A stretch of 64,000 nucleotides of DNA from Argopecten irradians (Eukaryota > Mollusca > Bivalvia > Pectinida > Pectinidae), in the NCBI RefSeq assembly GCF_041381155.1, contig NC_091143.1, forward strand, positions 26,129,695 through 26,193,694, given 5' to 3'. This document shows positions 47,255-57,706 of the stretch, one piece after another (within the stretch, counting starts at the first letter, position 1; each line of letters begins with the position of its first letter). Position numbers and translations under genes: made by a program. Below the pieces are notes generated by a model. It saw only the letters and a program-made list of their open reading frames with translations. It was not told the DNA's origin and did not search any database.

Positions 47255-48139
47255 ATGTTGAGAATCCACAGAGTTGTAATGTCCCTTGCCAATAGTGGAG
47301 TGAGTGGTCACCAGAGAATCTCCATGTCCCAGCGATCTAATGATATCCCGAGGCTCCCCGTACTTACTCTGTACACTAAAGATGACTGTCAGCTCTGTGA
47401 GGAAGCCAAAGATACTCTCATACCTCTCAGTCACAGGGTTAGTCTCGACTTCGTGGATTGTAGATCTTCATTAGTTAAATAAGTTTATATCAAAAATATG
47501 TGCAATATAAGTCATGTTTTAGCTATGTACATGTGTATTACGGTACCACGATATACTGAAATATACATATTTTAGAGGTACATGTTTCTTAACATCTTTA
47601 ATTAGAGTGCTCATATTCATTAAAGAAGTATCTCTATTATTACAGAAAAAGAAACTAAAACTTTAAGCTGACAATATTGGTTAAGTAGAGGCATTAAAAT
47701 TAGAACATATGTTATAAATTTCTTAAAATATTTAGTACATATACCAGGTAATGTTTTGTTTAGAACTAATAGTTTTCTGATCTATTCAAATGCAGTTATT
47801 CCCCTTGGATACTTGTTCACTCACCAGATCTAAAATTGACTTTAATTGAAAACAAAAAATTCATGACACATGCTGTACATTTTATTATTTTTCATCAAGT
47901 AAAATGTATAATGTTCAAAATTTAGTTTTTAACAAATCTTAAACTATTTTTTTTCCATTTTCTAGTTTCAGTTAGAAGAAGTGGATATCACAGCGCCCAG
48001 CAATAAGGAGTGGCTGAAGTATTGCTATGATATACCAGTATTTCATTTTAATGGGAAGTATTTGATGAAACACCGAGTCAACCTCAAAGATTTCGAACGT
48101 AAACTTACAGAGTACGAAAATGTCCATGGGAGATGCTGA
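47255..48139 (+). CDS. Glutaredoxin-like protein (C5orf63/DUF836 type)
   Basis: Two coding exons, 47255-47437 (61 codons) and 47966-48139 (57 codons plus stop), with donor AGG|GTTAGT and acceptor TTCTAG|TTTCAG in phase 0, giving 118 residues. LTLYTKDDCQLCEEAKDTL carries the C45-x-x-C48 redox pair; exon 2 gives LEEVDIT, then YDIPVFHFNGKYLMKHRVN with the cis-proline (IPV) of the thioredoxin fold. The family is the small glutaredoxin-like proteins (human C5orf63, yeast YDR286C), of unknown exact role, presumably thiol-disulfide exchange. Residues 1-30 (MLRIHRVVMSLANSG..) are basic and hydroxylated, like a mitochondrial presequence. An in-frame ATG at residue 9 is an alternative start. Acceptor TTTTTAG at about 47226 just upstream implies a 5' non-coding exon, probably 45.8 kb. 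Confidence 0.87.
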
Positions 48140-48392
48140 TTCAATTTGGTATGAAAATCCCCAAGAATAATCTTGAAGACATATAAGGTGCTGAAATGTT
48201 AAGATTACATATATTGGTGGATTACAAAACCCACAGAATGTGTTGATCACATATAAACATAATATGTTAAACACTTTACAGATCAATGTGAACATCCTTG
48301 CAGAATGTGTTGAATCCATGTACAGATTATCAAAATAGCCTGGGATGATGTCCTTATCATTCATAAGTACATTTTAATCACAGATACATTTA

Positions 48393-48655
48393 GGGGCAGG
48401 GTGATCCAGTGGTTAAAGTGTCTTAACAAGTTCTCGGTGGGCAAGTGGTTGAGAAGTCCCAAAATATTACCAAAAGCCCATTACCTCTGGGTCATGAGTT
48501 TGAATCCCATGTGGCAGTTATCAGGTACTGACTGCTATCCATGGTCGATGGTTTTTCTCCAGGTACTCCGGTTTTCCTCCACCTATATACCTGCCATATC
48601 TTTAAATGACATAGTTGTTAATAGGAATTTAAAAACAAATTAAACCAAAATGATA
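48393..48655 (+). mobile_element. tRNA-derived SINE with conserved core, plus strand
   Basis: GGTGATCCAGTGGTTAAAGT (A box) and GGTCATGAGTTTGAATCCC (B box, 48491) are followed by TGGTTTTTCTCCAGGTACTC and CGGTTTTCCTCC, a core shared by many molluscan SINEs (from memory), and an A-rich 3' end near 48640. It lies 250 bp after the glutaredoxin-like stop, so it could sit in the 3' UTR. Confidence 0.7.
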
Positions 48656-48684
48656 AGTTCAAAATCCATTTAAACTGAGGGTAG

Positions 48685-48800
48685 AAGGAAGATGACCCGG
48701 TGCCAGGTACTAACCACTGGTCAGTTGATTTTTTCTGGCTTTCTCCACCTCTTAAACCTCGCCTATCATAACTTAAAGAAAACTGGCAGTTAAAAGGACA
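48685..48800 (+). repeat. Decayed SINE core fragment
   Basis: GGTGCCAGGTACTAACCACT, TTTTTTCTGGCTTTCTCCACC and CTCGCCTATCATAAC resemble the core and 3' part of the adjacent SINE, diverged. Confidence 0.4.
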
Positions 48801-49064
48801 CTGATATACATGTACAATTATACACGGACAATTGCCCTCTGTGACTGTTATATCCTTTTTTAATCAGATATACATGTGTAATAATAGTTGTATGTACCAT
48901 TTGCTCAATTTTATGACATATGATTATACACATACCGGTATATGGTTCAGGTATTATTTAGAGTGCCTCAGATTTAAATTGATATACATGTATACCAAAC
49001 CTGATATTTGTGTGTGCACGATTCATGCAGGTCAGTTTATTTGTCATACATAGCCGTAATTTAC

Positions 49065-49236
49065 ATTGAGTTGTGAGAAGTTATCTAACCTTGTGGATAG
49101 GTCTTGATTTTTATATTATTATTTTGTGACCTGCACCTCATATCAGCGAAACTGATGTCATTTTCATTCTTAAATGAAATAATGATGTCCCGTTGATACC
49201 TACCCACAAGGGCAGATAACTTTGTAATGTATAAAA
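49065..49236. mobile_element. GGGTAGGTATCGAT-type MITE, diverged copy
   Basis: AACCTTGTGGATAGGTCTTG at left, GTTGATACCTACCCACAAGG and GCAGATAACTTTGTAATGTA at right, inverted. The ACGTCA motifs are partly lost. Confidence 0.6.
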
Positions 49237-49854
49237 TTCTTTTCATTGTATTATTTGTGAATGTTGAATCATTGAAGTGCTTTGTGGAGATTTTAGTTAC
49301 GACATCTTGCAGTTCACTGTTGCTATTTCCTTAAAAAAACCAAGAGGTTTGGTGCATGTATACTGTAGATGTCGCATAGTTTTAATATTCTAAAATCTCT
49401 CATTTAGTTCTTCTGATATTCATATTAGAGTTTAGTTAGATGATATACATATGTACATTGTATATTAAAATGTAGCTATATAATGTATATGTTGTATATT
49501 AAAATGTTGCTAGATCATATGATATACCGGTATATTAATTTTAGTGTGTTATACATAGATTTGGCCTTGGTAATTGTTGAGATGATTTCTGTGTTTTCAC
49601 AAGTAAATCTTGAATTGAATGCTAACTGAAAATATGAATTTTTTATGGCTTCTTTAATCGTTGTTTTGTAAATTATGCAAACTTTTGTGAAAGTTACAGT
49701 CTAATTTTGGTTCCCATTAAGCAACAGCTTAATTTTCTCAAATCTTTACACATGTAGTACCCTAGACTCTTATTGAGTTGAACGGTAATTAAAATTTGAT
49801 GTTAGAGTACCTGTGCATAGACACTCTGTAAATGTGATGATTAACTTTACAGTG

Positions 49855-50107
49855 AACACAGGAATCTGAGAATTAGTTCCATGCAGTTTATGTAGAGTGC
49901 CCATAGACCATTTTTAGATGTTTAAGGGGTCTAGATCAAATTTGGTAAAAATCATATTCTACTTTGAACTGTATATTATACTATGTAGAGTATGGTTTTT
50001 ACCGATTTTTTATCTAGACCCCTAAAACGCCTAAAATAGTCTTAGCACACTCTGGTCAGTCCATACTTATAGTTAAACTGTAACTAATTCTCAGACCCCT
50101 GTGTTTT
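49855..50107. mobile_element. Foldback element, about 250 bp
   Basis: AACACAGGAATCTGAGAATT .. AATTCTCAGACCCCTGTGTT at the ends and GGGGTCTAGAT..GGTAAAAA / TTTTTACC..ATCTAGACCCC inside pair over most of the length. Target duplication not clear. Confidence 0.65.
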
Positions 50108-50220
50108 GGATCAGTTGATTGAAAGTATTATTTACATGACACAAATTTCTAATCAACAGTATTTATATCGGCTTATATATATTATAGTAGAATATTATTT
50201 AATAGTATCTAATATAATAC

Positions 50221-50224
<4 letters not shown>

Positions 50225-50254
<30 letters not shown>
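50225..50254. repeat. AT microsatellite
   Basis: About 15 AT dinucleotides. Confidence 0.9.
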
Positions 50255-50259
<5 letters not shown>

Positions 50260-50619
50260 AATACTGTTGGTTAGAAATCCGTGCCAGGCCCTGTGGTATT
50301 TCCTCAAGACTATGTTTCTATTTGTATATACATCAACACGGAAGTTACGTTTGTGAAAATTCATCTTTGAACAATCACTTATACATTCATATATATACAC
50401 ATATAAATCAATGATAAATTTATTACATGTGTTTGATTATAGTTTATAGTGATTCTGGTAAAGCGAAACAAATAAAAAAAAACATAGTAAAATCTTTTTG
50501 TTGTTATGAAAATGTTAAGTTTGTTTCGTTTTGAAATAAAGGTTTTATTTGCATTTTTATGTCTTCAGTATGTTTGACATATTTTAATCTGACTACTAAG
50601 TCAAATGCATAAGAAAATG

Positions 50620-50705
50620 CATCCTCGGTAACCCAGGCGATATATACACTAACGTTGATAAGTGTAGCGTAGTGTAGTGCGATCACCCGTGGGTCTCCGA
50701 CGATG
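50620..50705. mobile_element. 86-bp mini-MITE with exact 9-bp target duplication
   Basis: CATCCTCGGTAACCCAGGCG .. CACCCGTGGGTCTCCGACGATG; short inverted ends CATCxTCGG. AAGAAAATG lies on both sides (50611-50619 and 50706-50714). A second copy is at 57222. Confidence 0.85.
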
Positions 50706-50714
50706 AAGAAAATG

Positions 50715-51520
50715 CTGATGTCTTGGAAGATGTTAACAGCTTACTATGGAGAATATTCCCTTAAATAGTTTTGGTACTTGCATATGTACAATAATTAGTT
50801 TAGTTTAAGGAAGAATAAAAAGTTGGTATATTACCAGGACTTTGACCATTTCTCAAATCATATTTAATGCAAATTAGTGAATGGTAAAATGAGCCCAGGG
50901 TCAAAATACCATTATGGTGAAAAAACATAATATGAGACCAGTCACTCAGTATGATGCAAAGTCTATGATAAATATTGTCAGTTTATTTTCCATTTTGATT
51001 CACCTACGGTGCACACACATGGTTCGTACAAAAATTGGAGAGAGAAAAGGCAAGGACTTTTTAAGGACTTTTTAAGGACTTTTCAAGAACTTTTTTGTCA
51101 TTTCAAGGCCACATTGAAATCAAATTTAGATTCAATCTATACAAAAATCAAATGTTGTATCGGCTACAACTTCTGAAACAATAGCTGAATTGATCATTTA
51201 CCATCACTGATGATTATGAATGAAGAAATAGTTCATTAAATGAAGTTCTGGGATATGTCTGAATCAGAACGAGTCGTATTCGCCCACAGGTTTGATCAAA
51301 GTTCATGTTCATTTTACACTATAAATGTCATTTTAGAACAAATGTATTTTTCAAGGACTTTTCAATGTTGTTTGGTGAATTTCAAGGACCTTTCAAGGCC
51401 AAACTTTTTATTTAAGGACCCTTCAAGGTATACACATAAATTCAAGGACTTATGAAGGCCTATGCCCACCATGATACATACATAAATACACAACAACCAT
51501 TCTGTCAATGGCAGAATTGT
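50715..51520. repeat. Gene-less stretch with AAGGACTTTT repeats
   Basis: Clusters of TTCAAGGACTTTT-like units at 51040-51110 and 51350-51460 suggest a decayed repetitive element. Otherwise featureless and AT-rich. Confidence 0.45.
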
Positions 51521-51527
51521 TTGACTG

Positions 51528-53481
51528 TTAACTGTTTGATTGTGCAGATGCCCAGTAAGCCTTGATGGCATTGTGAAAGTCGCCGAGTGTTTGGTAACAG
51601 ATCCCGAGGAGTGTGTGGACAATCCGGTACACCTGCCCTCCCTGGTGCTCATCAAACTGCACCTGTATCAATTGGTTTAACGCTTCATCACGCCCTCTGG
51701 TGTCTTTAAGCTCATTGCAGCACAGAAAAATCAAGAATATGATGAATGGAAGAGGTGGAATGTATATTGAATGTTTTACTCCTCTGTACTCTTTGGACAG
51801 CTCTAGAAAAAGATGAGAAAATTGTATACCAATTTGATCCAATCTAATGGAGGCTGTGAATACTTTTTGGAGCCTGCTTAATAAATTACATATAAAAAGA
51901 GATCGGCGCACATTTACAATTGTAATGTTTAATTGAGTGAAGCACGAAGCTAGTTTCTTTGTGGATCTACTGATCTCCAGGCATTTATGGAAATTTCCAG
52001 TCATAAAATGAAATGCTGCCAAATGCAAAATGTTTGTTCCCGTTAGAGCATTGGGAGACATCCAATATTTACATTTCCTCAGTTTCCTGTAGCCCGCCTT
52101 GTTGCCTGGAACCACCCCTTGATTATAACACCCATTGTCAAGCATCAGTTCTGAGGCAAGAGATCTGAGACAATCAATGATAAAAAATATAAGTAAACTT
52201 CTTCAAACTCTGACTTGAAAGATAACAACAAGTTAAGCAACTTTCCTTTGAGGTTTCCTTTGTCTTTGAAATGTCTATTTACTATTAAAGCGGTAACAGT
52301 TTCAACATCCTGATACATACGTTTTTCTTGTTAAGTAAATGGGCGTGCAGAAAAACTCATCGCCAGTGTGTCATTAAGATCTTCCCATATTGTGGGTCTG
52401 TAGACATTCCCTACTGAGAGACACAGCCATTTCATCTGACGGTAGCTGTCCAAAATATCCAGCAACATTAATTGATGCTGTCCGTGTACTTTCCTCTGGA
52501 ACATGTTCGTAGGGATGAAGTAATTTGGACAAAATCCTGCTCTGACCCATGCAATAATTATGGTGAAGCAAAACCAAAAACAATAAAACAAGTTTTTGTC
52601 TTGCCAGAACATTTCACTTGTGTCCTCTATTGCAAAGAACATGGTTGTTTTCAGAAAGTAGGAGCACAAAATGTCGTCATCACCTATGGCGTCTTTCAAT
52701 GTCTGCTTTATATGTTTTAGGAACTATTTTAGCAGTGTGTACACTTTGACCTGGACGTGGGTAAAACAGTGAACTAAGCACCTTTCTGCTGCTGCAAATG
52801 AGATCCGCCTTTGTAACAATGTATCCTCTGAACACTTGTCTCCAACTGGTACAAGATGGCATCCACGGTTTACAATCTTGTCTATCAAATTTGGATGAGG
52901 CCAACCACAAAGACGTGCACGCTGAATCCAATCCCTTGCTTCTATTGGCCAAGTGTAACATGGAAAACAAGTAACCAGGTCAACACCTAATCCATGTGAA
53001 TGTTGTGTTGCACTTGGTCCATTAGAATTAAATTCACCAAAATACACAGAACGTAATTTGGTAACTTGATCTCTGTATATATCACTGGAAATAAACACTG
53101 AATTTCCTTTTCTGATAAGTGAATCATAAAGACATTGGTGGAATTCGCCTTTCGGTTGACCCAAAACTAAATGAACAAAGTCATGGCGACAGTTGACAGC
53201 CTCTTGAATGTACAGAATGGTTTTGTTTGCAAGGTGTGGAGGAATACTTTGAGCAGGGTACATTACTACCACAGGCTTGACCACGATCATTTCATCTATG
53301 TCTGAGCCCCTCACCACGACTTCCAGTCATAATTCGATCAACGTTATCAGAACTCCGTATGTTGTCTTGTAAGACTACTATCCTTTTCTTGATGTGAAGG
53401 CTCTCTGCTGTGCCAACAAACTTCCTCTCCAGGTATTTAGACAGGAGAAGAGACTTGTTCACTTTTTACGGAGTTCATCAT
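51528..53481 (-). pseudogene. Mab-21-like / cGAS-like receptor family gene, broken
   Basis: Minus strand. From ATGATG at 53481 a short frame gives way to KYLERKFVGTAESLHIKKR and NVDRIMTGSRGEG; then after a local loss of about 11 nt the main frame (53317-52724) begins RGSDIDEMIVVKPV, the GS..D-E nucleotidyltransferase motif. PIEARDWIQRARLCGWPHP and FAAAERCLVHCF follow. A TAG stop replaces one codon after YTLLK (52724), and the same frame continues as FLKHIKQTLKDAIGDDD and FLKTTMFFAIEDTSEMFW to 52331. A second exon (52164-51528) gives KYWMSPNALTGTNILHLAAF, TGNFHKCLEISR and LLGICYQTLGDFHNAIKAY, the helical C-terminus. Family members are cytosolic; several bivalve relatives are nucleic-acid-sensing nucleotide cyclases, while others lack activity. 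The first metal-binding pair (D-x-E/D in SDIDE) is present, but at least three interruptions make a full product impossible without editing. A sequencing cause for all of them is unlikely. Confidence 0.78.
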
Positions 53482-54080
53482 GGTTCCTGGTATAAATGAT
53501 CTGTAAAATAATTGATTAAATTATTAAAAGTAATCTAACCATGTCACCACCCACTAAAAGATTTATAACTGTTTCTAAAGCTGACACTGTACAGTCAATT
53601 ATTTTCACGGGTATCAATTTGACCTACATAAATAGGTAGATAGATGGACCCGAAGTTTGTTCATCACGTCTTAATTAACATTTCCTTGTGAAAGATAACT
53701 TGAGTAAATATTTACTGATCTTAAATTCAGCTTAACATCAGCACGATCTTGGATGAGATAGAAAATCAAAATTAAGTCGATAAGTTGATATACAGGAAAT
53801 AGCTATTCATTTTATAAATGTACATTAATTAATATGCAATTTACCCAGTGGAGAGGTAAATTATATATACGTAAGCTGAGCCTGTCCCTCTCACCAACAT
53901 TGTTGGATTTAAGTTACGCACATGTAGGTGATGATTGTAAAACTCATTCATATGAAAGATAAAAATACTCTTCCCTATGGCTTGCCTCGGGGTTTACAAC
54001 ATTTTGTAATAAAAAGTGTAAAAATCTCTATCCTTCATTTCGTTAAGTCAAGATGTTTGTTAAAAGGTTTAGTTAATATG
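53482..54080. other. No gene recognised
   Basis: AT-rich. ACAG at about 53503 (minus) could be the acceptor for the first exon of the Mab-21-like gene. Confidence 0.35.
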
Positions 54081-54087
54081 TTTTTTC

Positions 54088-54545
54088 AACAGGACAATGA
54101 TAGACCGAATCAATATCTGTTTCCTAAAATGAACTGCATTATTTTGAGTTGTAGTTTATTGATACACTCATTTTAGAAACAGAACGGACTCTTCATAAAT
54201 GTGGTAGAAATGCAGCCATATTGGTCGTGATGGCTTTTCACGTTTGTTTTGCATGCATCGCCAACATTTTGAATTTATTTCATTGTTGAATTAAAAAATA
54301 CATTCAACTAATCTTGTCCCGTGTTGTAATTCATCCTGTCACTCTCTTCGCCTCGGTTTCCAACTCGACCGCCATTTCAAGATTGAAATGGCTAAGCTAT
54401 AGCGAATTACAACCTGGGACAAGGTTAGTTGAGTTGAAGGAGTCCGTTCTGTGTCAAAAATGAGCGTATCAAAAAACGACAACCAAAAGAAAAGCAGCAC
54501 TCATTTTAAGAGACAGGTGATTCGGTCTAAGACAATATATGACAG
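54088..54545. mobile_element. Inverted-repeat element with a second inverted repeat inside, about 450 bp
   Basis: Outer arms: GACCGAATCAATATCTGTTT .. ACTCATTTTAGAAACAGAAC GGACTC on the left and their mirrors GAGTCCGTTCTGTGTCAAAA .. GGTGATTCGGTCTAAG on the right. Inner arms: CATTCAACTAATCTTGTCCC (54302) and GGGACAAGGTTAGTTGAGTTG (54417). Arms are diverged by several mismatches, so it is older than the perfect palindromes. No protein. Confidence 0.6.
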
Positions 54546-54780
54546 CTAATAAATCCGTAGAGCTATTATTTTATTGTACAGGTTTTCGTTGGAATATGCA
54601 AATATAAAATGTAAATTGATGTATATTTTTTAAAACATCCAACGAAAACACTCATCTGGCTACGTTATAGATACTTTACTCTGCTATAGACTTGGTCATC
54701 TGTTCCAACTTGCGGTTAGACTAACCATCCTAAGTTAATGCTAAATTAGCAATTGTAGAAAACTAAGATAGGTAGTAACT

Positions 54781-55097
54781 CATCCTCGATACTCCAGGGG
54801 TTCCGATCACATACAATCTCTACACCCCTGGACTATCTCATAGTAAAACTGGAGGCAACTGGAAAGAACAGGTAATTTAGTCCTTTGATGTACATCAAAA
54901 GAACCGTATAACGGCACACTGTGGTTGACTGTGTGGCTTTGAAGTTGGGCGTCGCTCTCTCTGTAGTCTTCAAAGGAAATCTTTGCAGGCCTGTGATTGG
55001 TCAGATATTTTCTTCTGAACTGCCTTCAGTTTTACTATGAGATAGTCCAGGGGTGTAGAGATTGTATGTGATCGGAACCCCTGGAGTATCGAGGATG
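54781..55097. mobile_element. CATCCTCG-family MITE, 317 bp, exact 9-bp target duplication
   Basis: Ends CATCCTCGATACTCCAGGGG and CCCCTGGAGTATCGAGGATG; arms pair over about 80 bp (GATCACATACAATCTCTACA.. and its mirror). GTAGTAACT flanks both sides (54772-54780 and 55098-55106). Arms almost identical, so a young insertion. Confidence 0.88.
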
Positions 55098-55812
55098 GTA
55101 GTAACTGTGCTAGTTTAGTCCATTTTCATTGTTGACAGAAAAGCTGTGTTATCATTTCAAATACTGATCTCTGTATGGAGTTTAAAACCGTAGGATGATA
55201 CATGTATCTCTGTATCATGTCGTAAAGGTCAATATGTCAAATTAAACGAAGACTAGTTACTAGTGTTGTAAGAAAATATTTCCTTGGTGATATATATAAT
55301 ATTATGGAAATTGTTAGATACAAACACACAGTTATGAGGACCTGATATCAATTTATCTTTGCATGAGAGGGCAAAGTCCAGTGCATTACCCGAAGAACAC
55401 AAATCCTCCTTTCGGGAATGCATCAGGGCTTTCCCTGATCATGTTGAGATCTACACTGACGGCTCAAAAGATGGTGATAAAGTTGCGGCAGCATGCTGTA
55501 CATCTAATCACTGTTCCTCTTTCCGACTTCCAGATGTTGCCTCCATTTTCTCTGCGGAAGCTTGTGCTATCGGTCTGGCTCTTGACCACATCGAAGAACA
55601 CCGCATTGAAGAGGCAGTCATCTGTTCAGACTCTCTATCGGTTCTTCAGGCTTTGAAATCAAGAAGCCCTAGAAATACTCTTATCCAAAATCTTTTAATC
55701 CGAACATTTCGATTATCTTCTAAAACTCAAATTACTTATCTCTGGATTCCCAGTCATGTGGGTATCAAGGGGAATGAACAGGCTGATAAAGCAGCTAAGA
55801 CTGCTCTTCGCC

Positions 55813-56116
55813 CATCCTCGATACTCCAGGGGTTCCGATCACTTACGATCTCTACACCCCTGGACTATCTCATAGCAAAACTGGAGGCAACAGAACAGAA
55901 CTGGTAATTTAGTCCTTTGGTGTACATCAAAAGAGCCGTATAACGGTACACTGTGGTCGACTGTGTGGCTTTGTAGTTGGACGTCGCTCTCTCTGTAATC
56001 TTTGCTGGTCTGTGATTGGTCAAATGTTTTCCGCTGAACTGCCTTAAATTTCACTATGATATAGTCCAGGGGTGTAGAGATCGAAAGTGATCGGAACCCC
56101 TGGAGTATCGAGGATG
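55813..56116. mobile_element. CATCCTCG-family MITE inside the LINE RNase H region, exact 9-bp target duplication
   Basis: 304 bp, ends identical to the 54.8-kb copy. CTCTTCGCC lies on both sides (55804-55812 and 56117-56125). The flanking LINE frame is in the same register on both sides once the insert and one duplicate are discounted. Confidence 0.9.
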
Positions 56117-56784
56117 CTCTTCGCCTAGCACAAACATATTTGAAACTACCATACACCGACATCAAACCTTCAATACAGTCAGCCATCAAACACCATTGGC
56201 AACAAAGGTGGTCTACCGAAACAAACAATAAACTGTTTAAAATTCAACCTACACTTAATCCTAAACTGTCCAGTCGGAGAGACCGCAGAGAGGAAGTTGT
56301 TCTCTCTCGGCTCCGAACTGGACACACATATTTTACACATTCCTATCTACTGAGAGGGGAGGATCCTCCTACATGCCATGCATGTGATTCTCCTCTCACA
56401 GTGGAGCATGTTTTATTGCATTGTATTGATTTTAAACTCATACGAGATAAATACTATGATGTCTCCGACATGTACACTTTGTTTCATGCCGTGAGACAAA
56501 ATCGTATTTTTAATTATCTCAAAGAGATCGGTAAATATGAACGTTTTCTCATCATACATCGGATCAACTCAACATTTCATCGTTTCATCAACATTGTGCA
56601 TGAGTTTTCTCATGTGTTTTAGCCAAAACTATTTTATCCCATGCAAACCTTTTTTTTCAAATAAACGTTTACAATCTGTGTTTTAGTCCTTACTTGCCTT
56701 TTTCTTACCCTGATCTTTTATCCTGATATTAATGCCTGACTTATAGTTTGGCCCTAAATGACCTTAGTTGTCGATGGGCCGTAA

Positions 56785-56812
56785 AACTCAAACAAACAAA
56801 CAAACAAACAAA
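56785..56812. repeat. AAAC microsatellite (LINE tail)
   Basis: Six to seven CAAA units ending the LINE. Confidence 0.85.
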
Positions 56813-56815
56813 ATG

Positions 56816-57212
56816 AGGAAATTCATTTCTACTTCAAGTGTTTACTCTTCAAAACGTACGTGTGTGAATGACAAGAATTACAGTTGGTGATACTTCATAC
56901 AAGGTTCATACATGTTGGTTTGGTTTTTTTTTCTTATTTTACATACTGTTAATATTTTGACACAATCAATTCTAGCGCAAAATCAATCTTTGAATCCATA
57001 TATCACGATTGCCAATTTGAAAAAATAAAAAGCAGTGCAAAAAATGACTTTTTCCACAATTGCTATCTTGACGTTGCACGTTGAATTTGAATGATGTTTA
57101 ATCTCGTTTTACAGTCACGTAATAAATGTAATAAATTATCACGTCAATAATTATTTTATCTTGTTCATATTTAACGCCTTAAACTTGACAACCAATAAGA
57201 AACGTGCTTTTC
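56816..57212. other. No gene recognised
   Basis: AT-rich sequence without supportable features. Confidence 0.45.
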
Positions 57213-57221
57213 GCCTTTCCA

Positions 57222-57321
57222 CATCATCGGTAACCCAGGCAATATATACACTAACGTTAATATCCACGGGTTGATAAGTGTAGCGTAGTGTAATGCGATC
57301 ACCCGTGGGTCTCCGACGATG
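57222..57321. mobile_element. 100-bp mini-MITE, second copy, exact 9-bp target duplication
   Basis: CATCATCGGTAACCCAGGCA .. ACCCGTGGGTCTCCGACGATG, with an extra internal ATATCCACGGGT relative to the 50.6-kb copy. GCCTTTCCA flanks both sides (57213-57221 and 57322-57330). Confidence 0.85.
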
Positions 57322-57592
57322 GCCTTTCCACTAAAGTTGAAAATATATCGATGGCTTTCTCGCTTTTTGACTCCGTATGATTTATTGGCCTCGCAATTCT
57401 TTCCACACTGATAAAACCAAAATCGAATACTTCTGAAACAGAAATCAAATAGGCCTTCATATATGGAAATGTGATAGAAATTAATAATGATGAAAAAAAA
57501 ATCTAATTACAATTCAGATAATGAATATTACGGTATTAGAAAACCTCTACTGTATTTCAGGCTATAGGTACATTTAATTATATTTATATATA

Positions 57593-57674
57593 ATGGTGGC
57601 TGATTTGTGCCATTTTCGCTTTTTCGCGGTTTTTTTAATACGAAAAAGCGAAAATGGCACAAATCAGCCACCAT
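57593..57674. mobile_element. Foldback hairpin, 82 bp
   Basis: ATGGTGGCTGATTTGTGCCA.. and its exact mirror ..TGGCACAAATCAGCCACCAT, arms extending through TTTTCGCTTTTTCG with a loop of about 14 bases. The outer TA context may be the target site. Confidence 0.75.
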
Positions 57675-57706
57675 AATACATGGCATTGCGCAGATAAATA
57701 AACACA

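Larger units (their letters stand above)
55340..56815 (+). mobile_element. I-group (RNase H-bearing) LINE, 3' part, 5'-truncated
   Basis: The first frame (55359-55812) is an RNase H domain with all four acidic residues in place: VEIYTDGSK, FSAEACAI, CSDSLSVLQAL, and WIPSHVGIKGNEQADKAAK. After a MITE insertion (55813-56116) the same protein continues (56117-56622) with YLKLPYTDIKPSI, SRLRTGHTYFTHSYLLRGE and a CHACDSPLTVEHVLLHC finger, then stop. The 3' UTR ends with CCCTAAATGACCTTAGTTG, GGGCCGTAAAACTC and (AAAC)n (56785-56812). RNase H plus this finger is characteristic of the I/Nimb-type clades. Endonuclease and reverse transcriptase are missing. Apart from the MITE the remaining frame is open, so this is a recent truncated insertion. 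Confidence 0.82.

Noticed and set aside
50106-50414. Tyr/Ile-rich open frame
   Set aside because: Driven by the AT microsatellite; no family signal or splice context.
54088-55097. One large composite transposon from 54.1 to 55.1 kb
   Set aside because: The MITE at 54781 has its own exact 9-bp duplication and the 54.1-54.5 kb element has its own arms, so they are independent.
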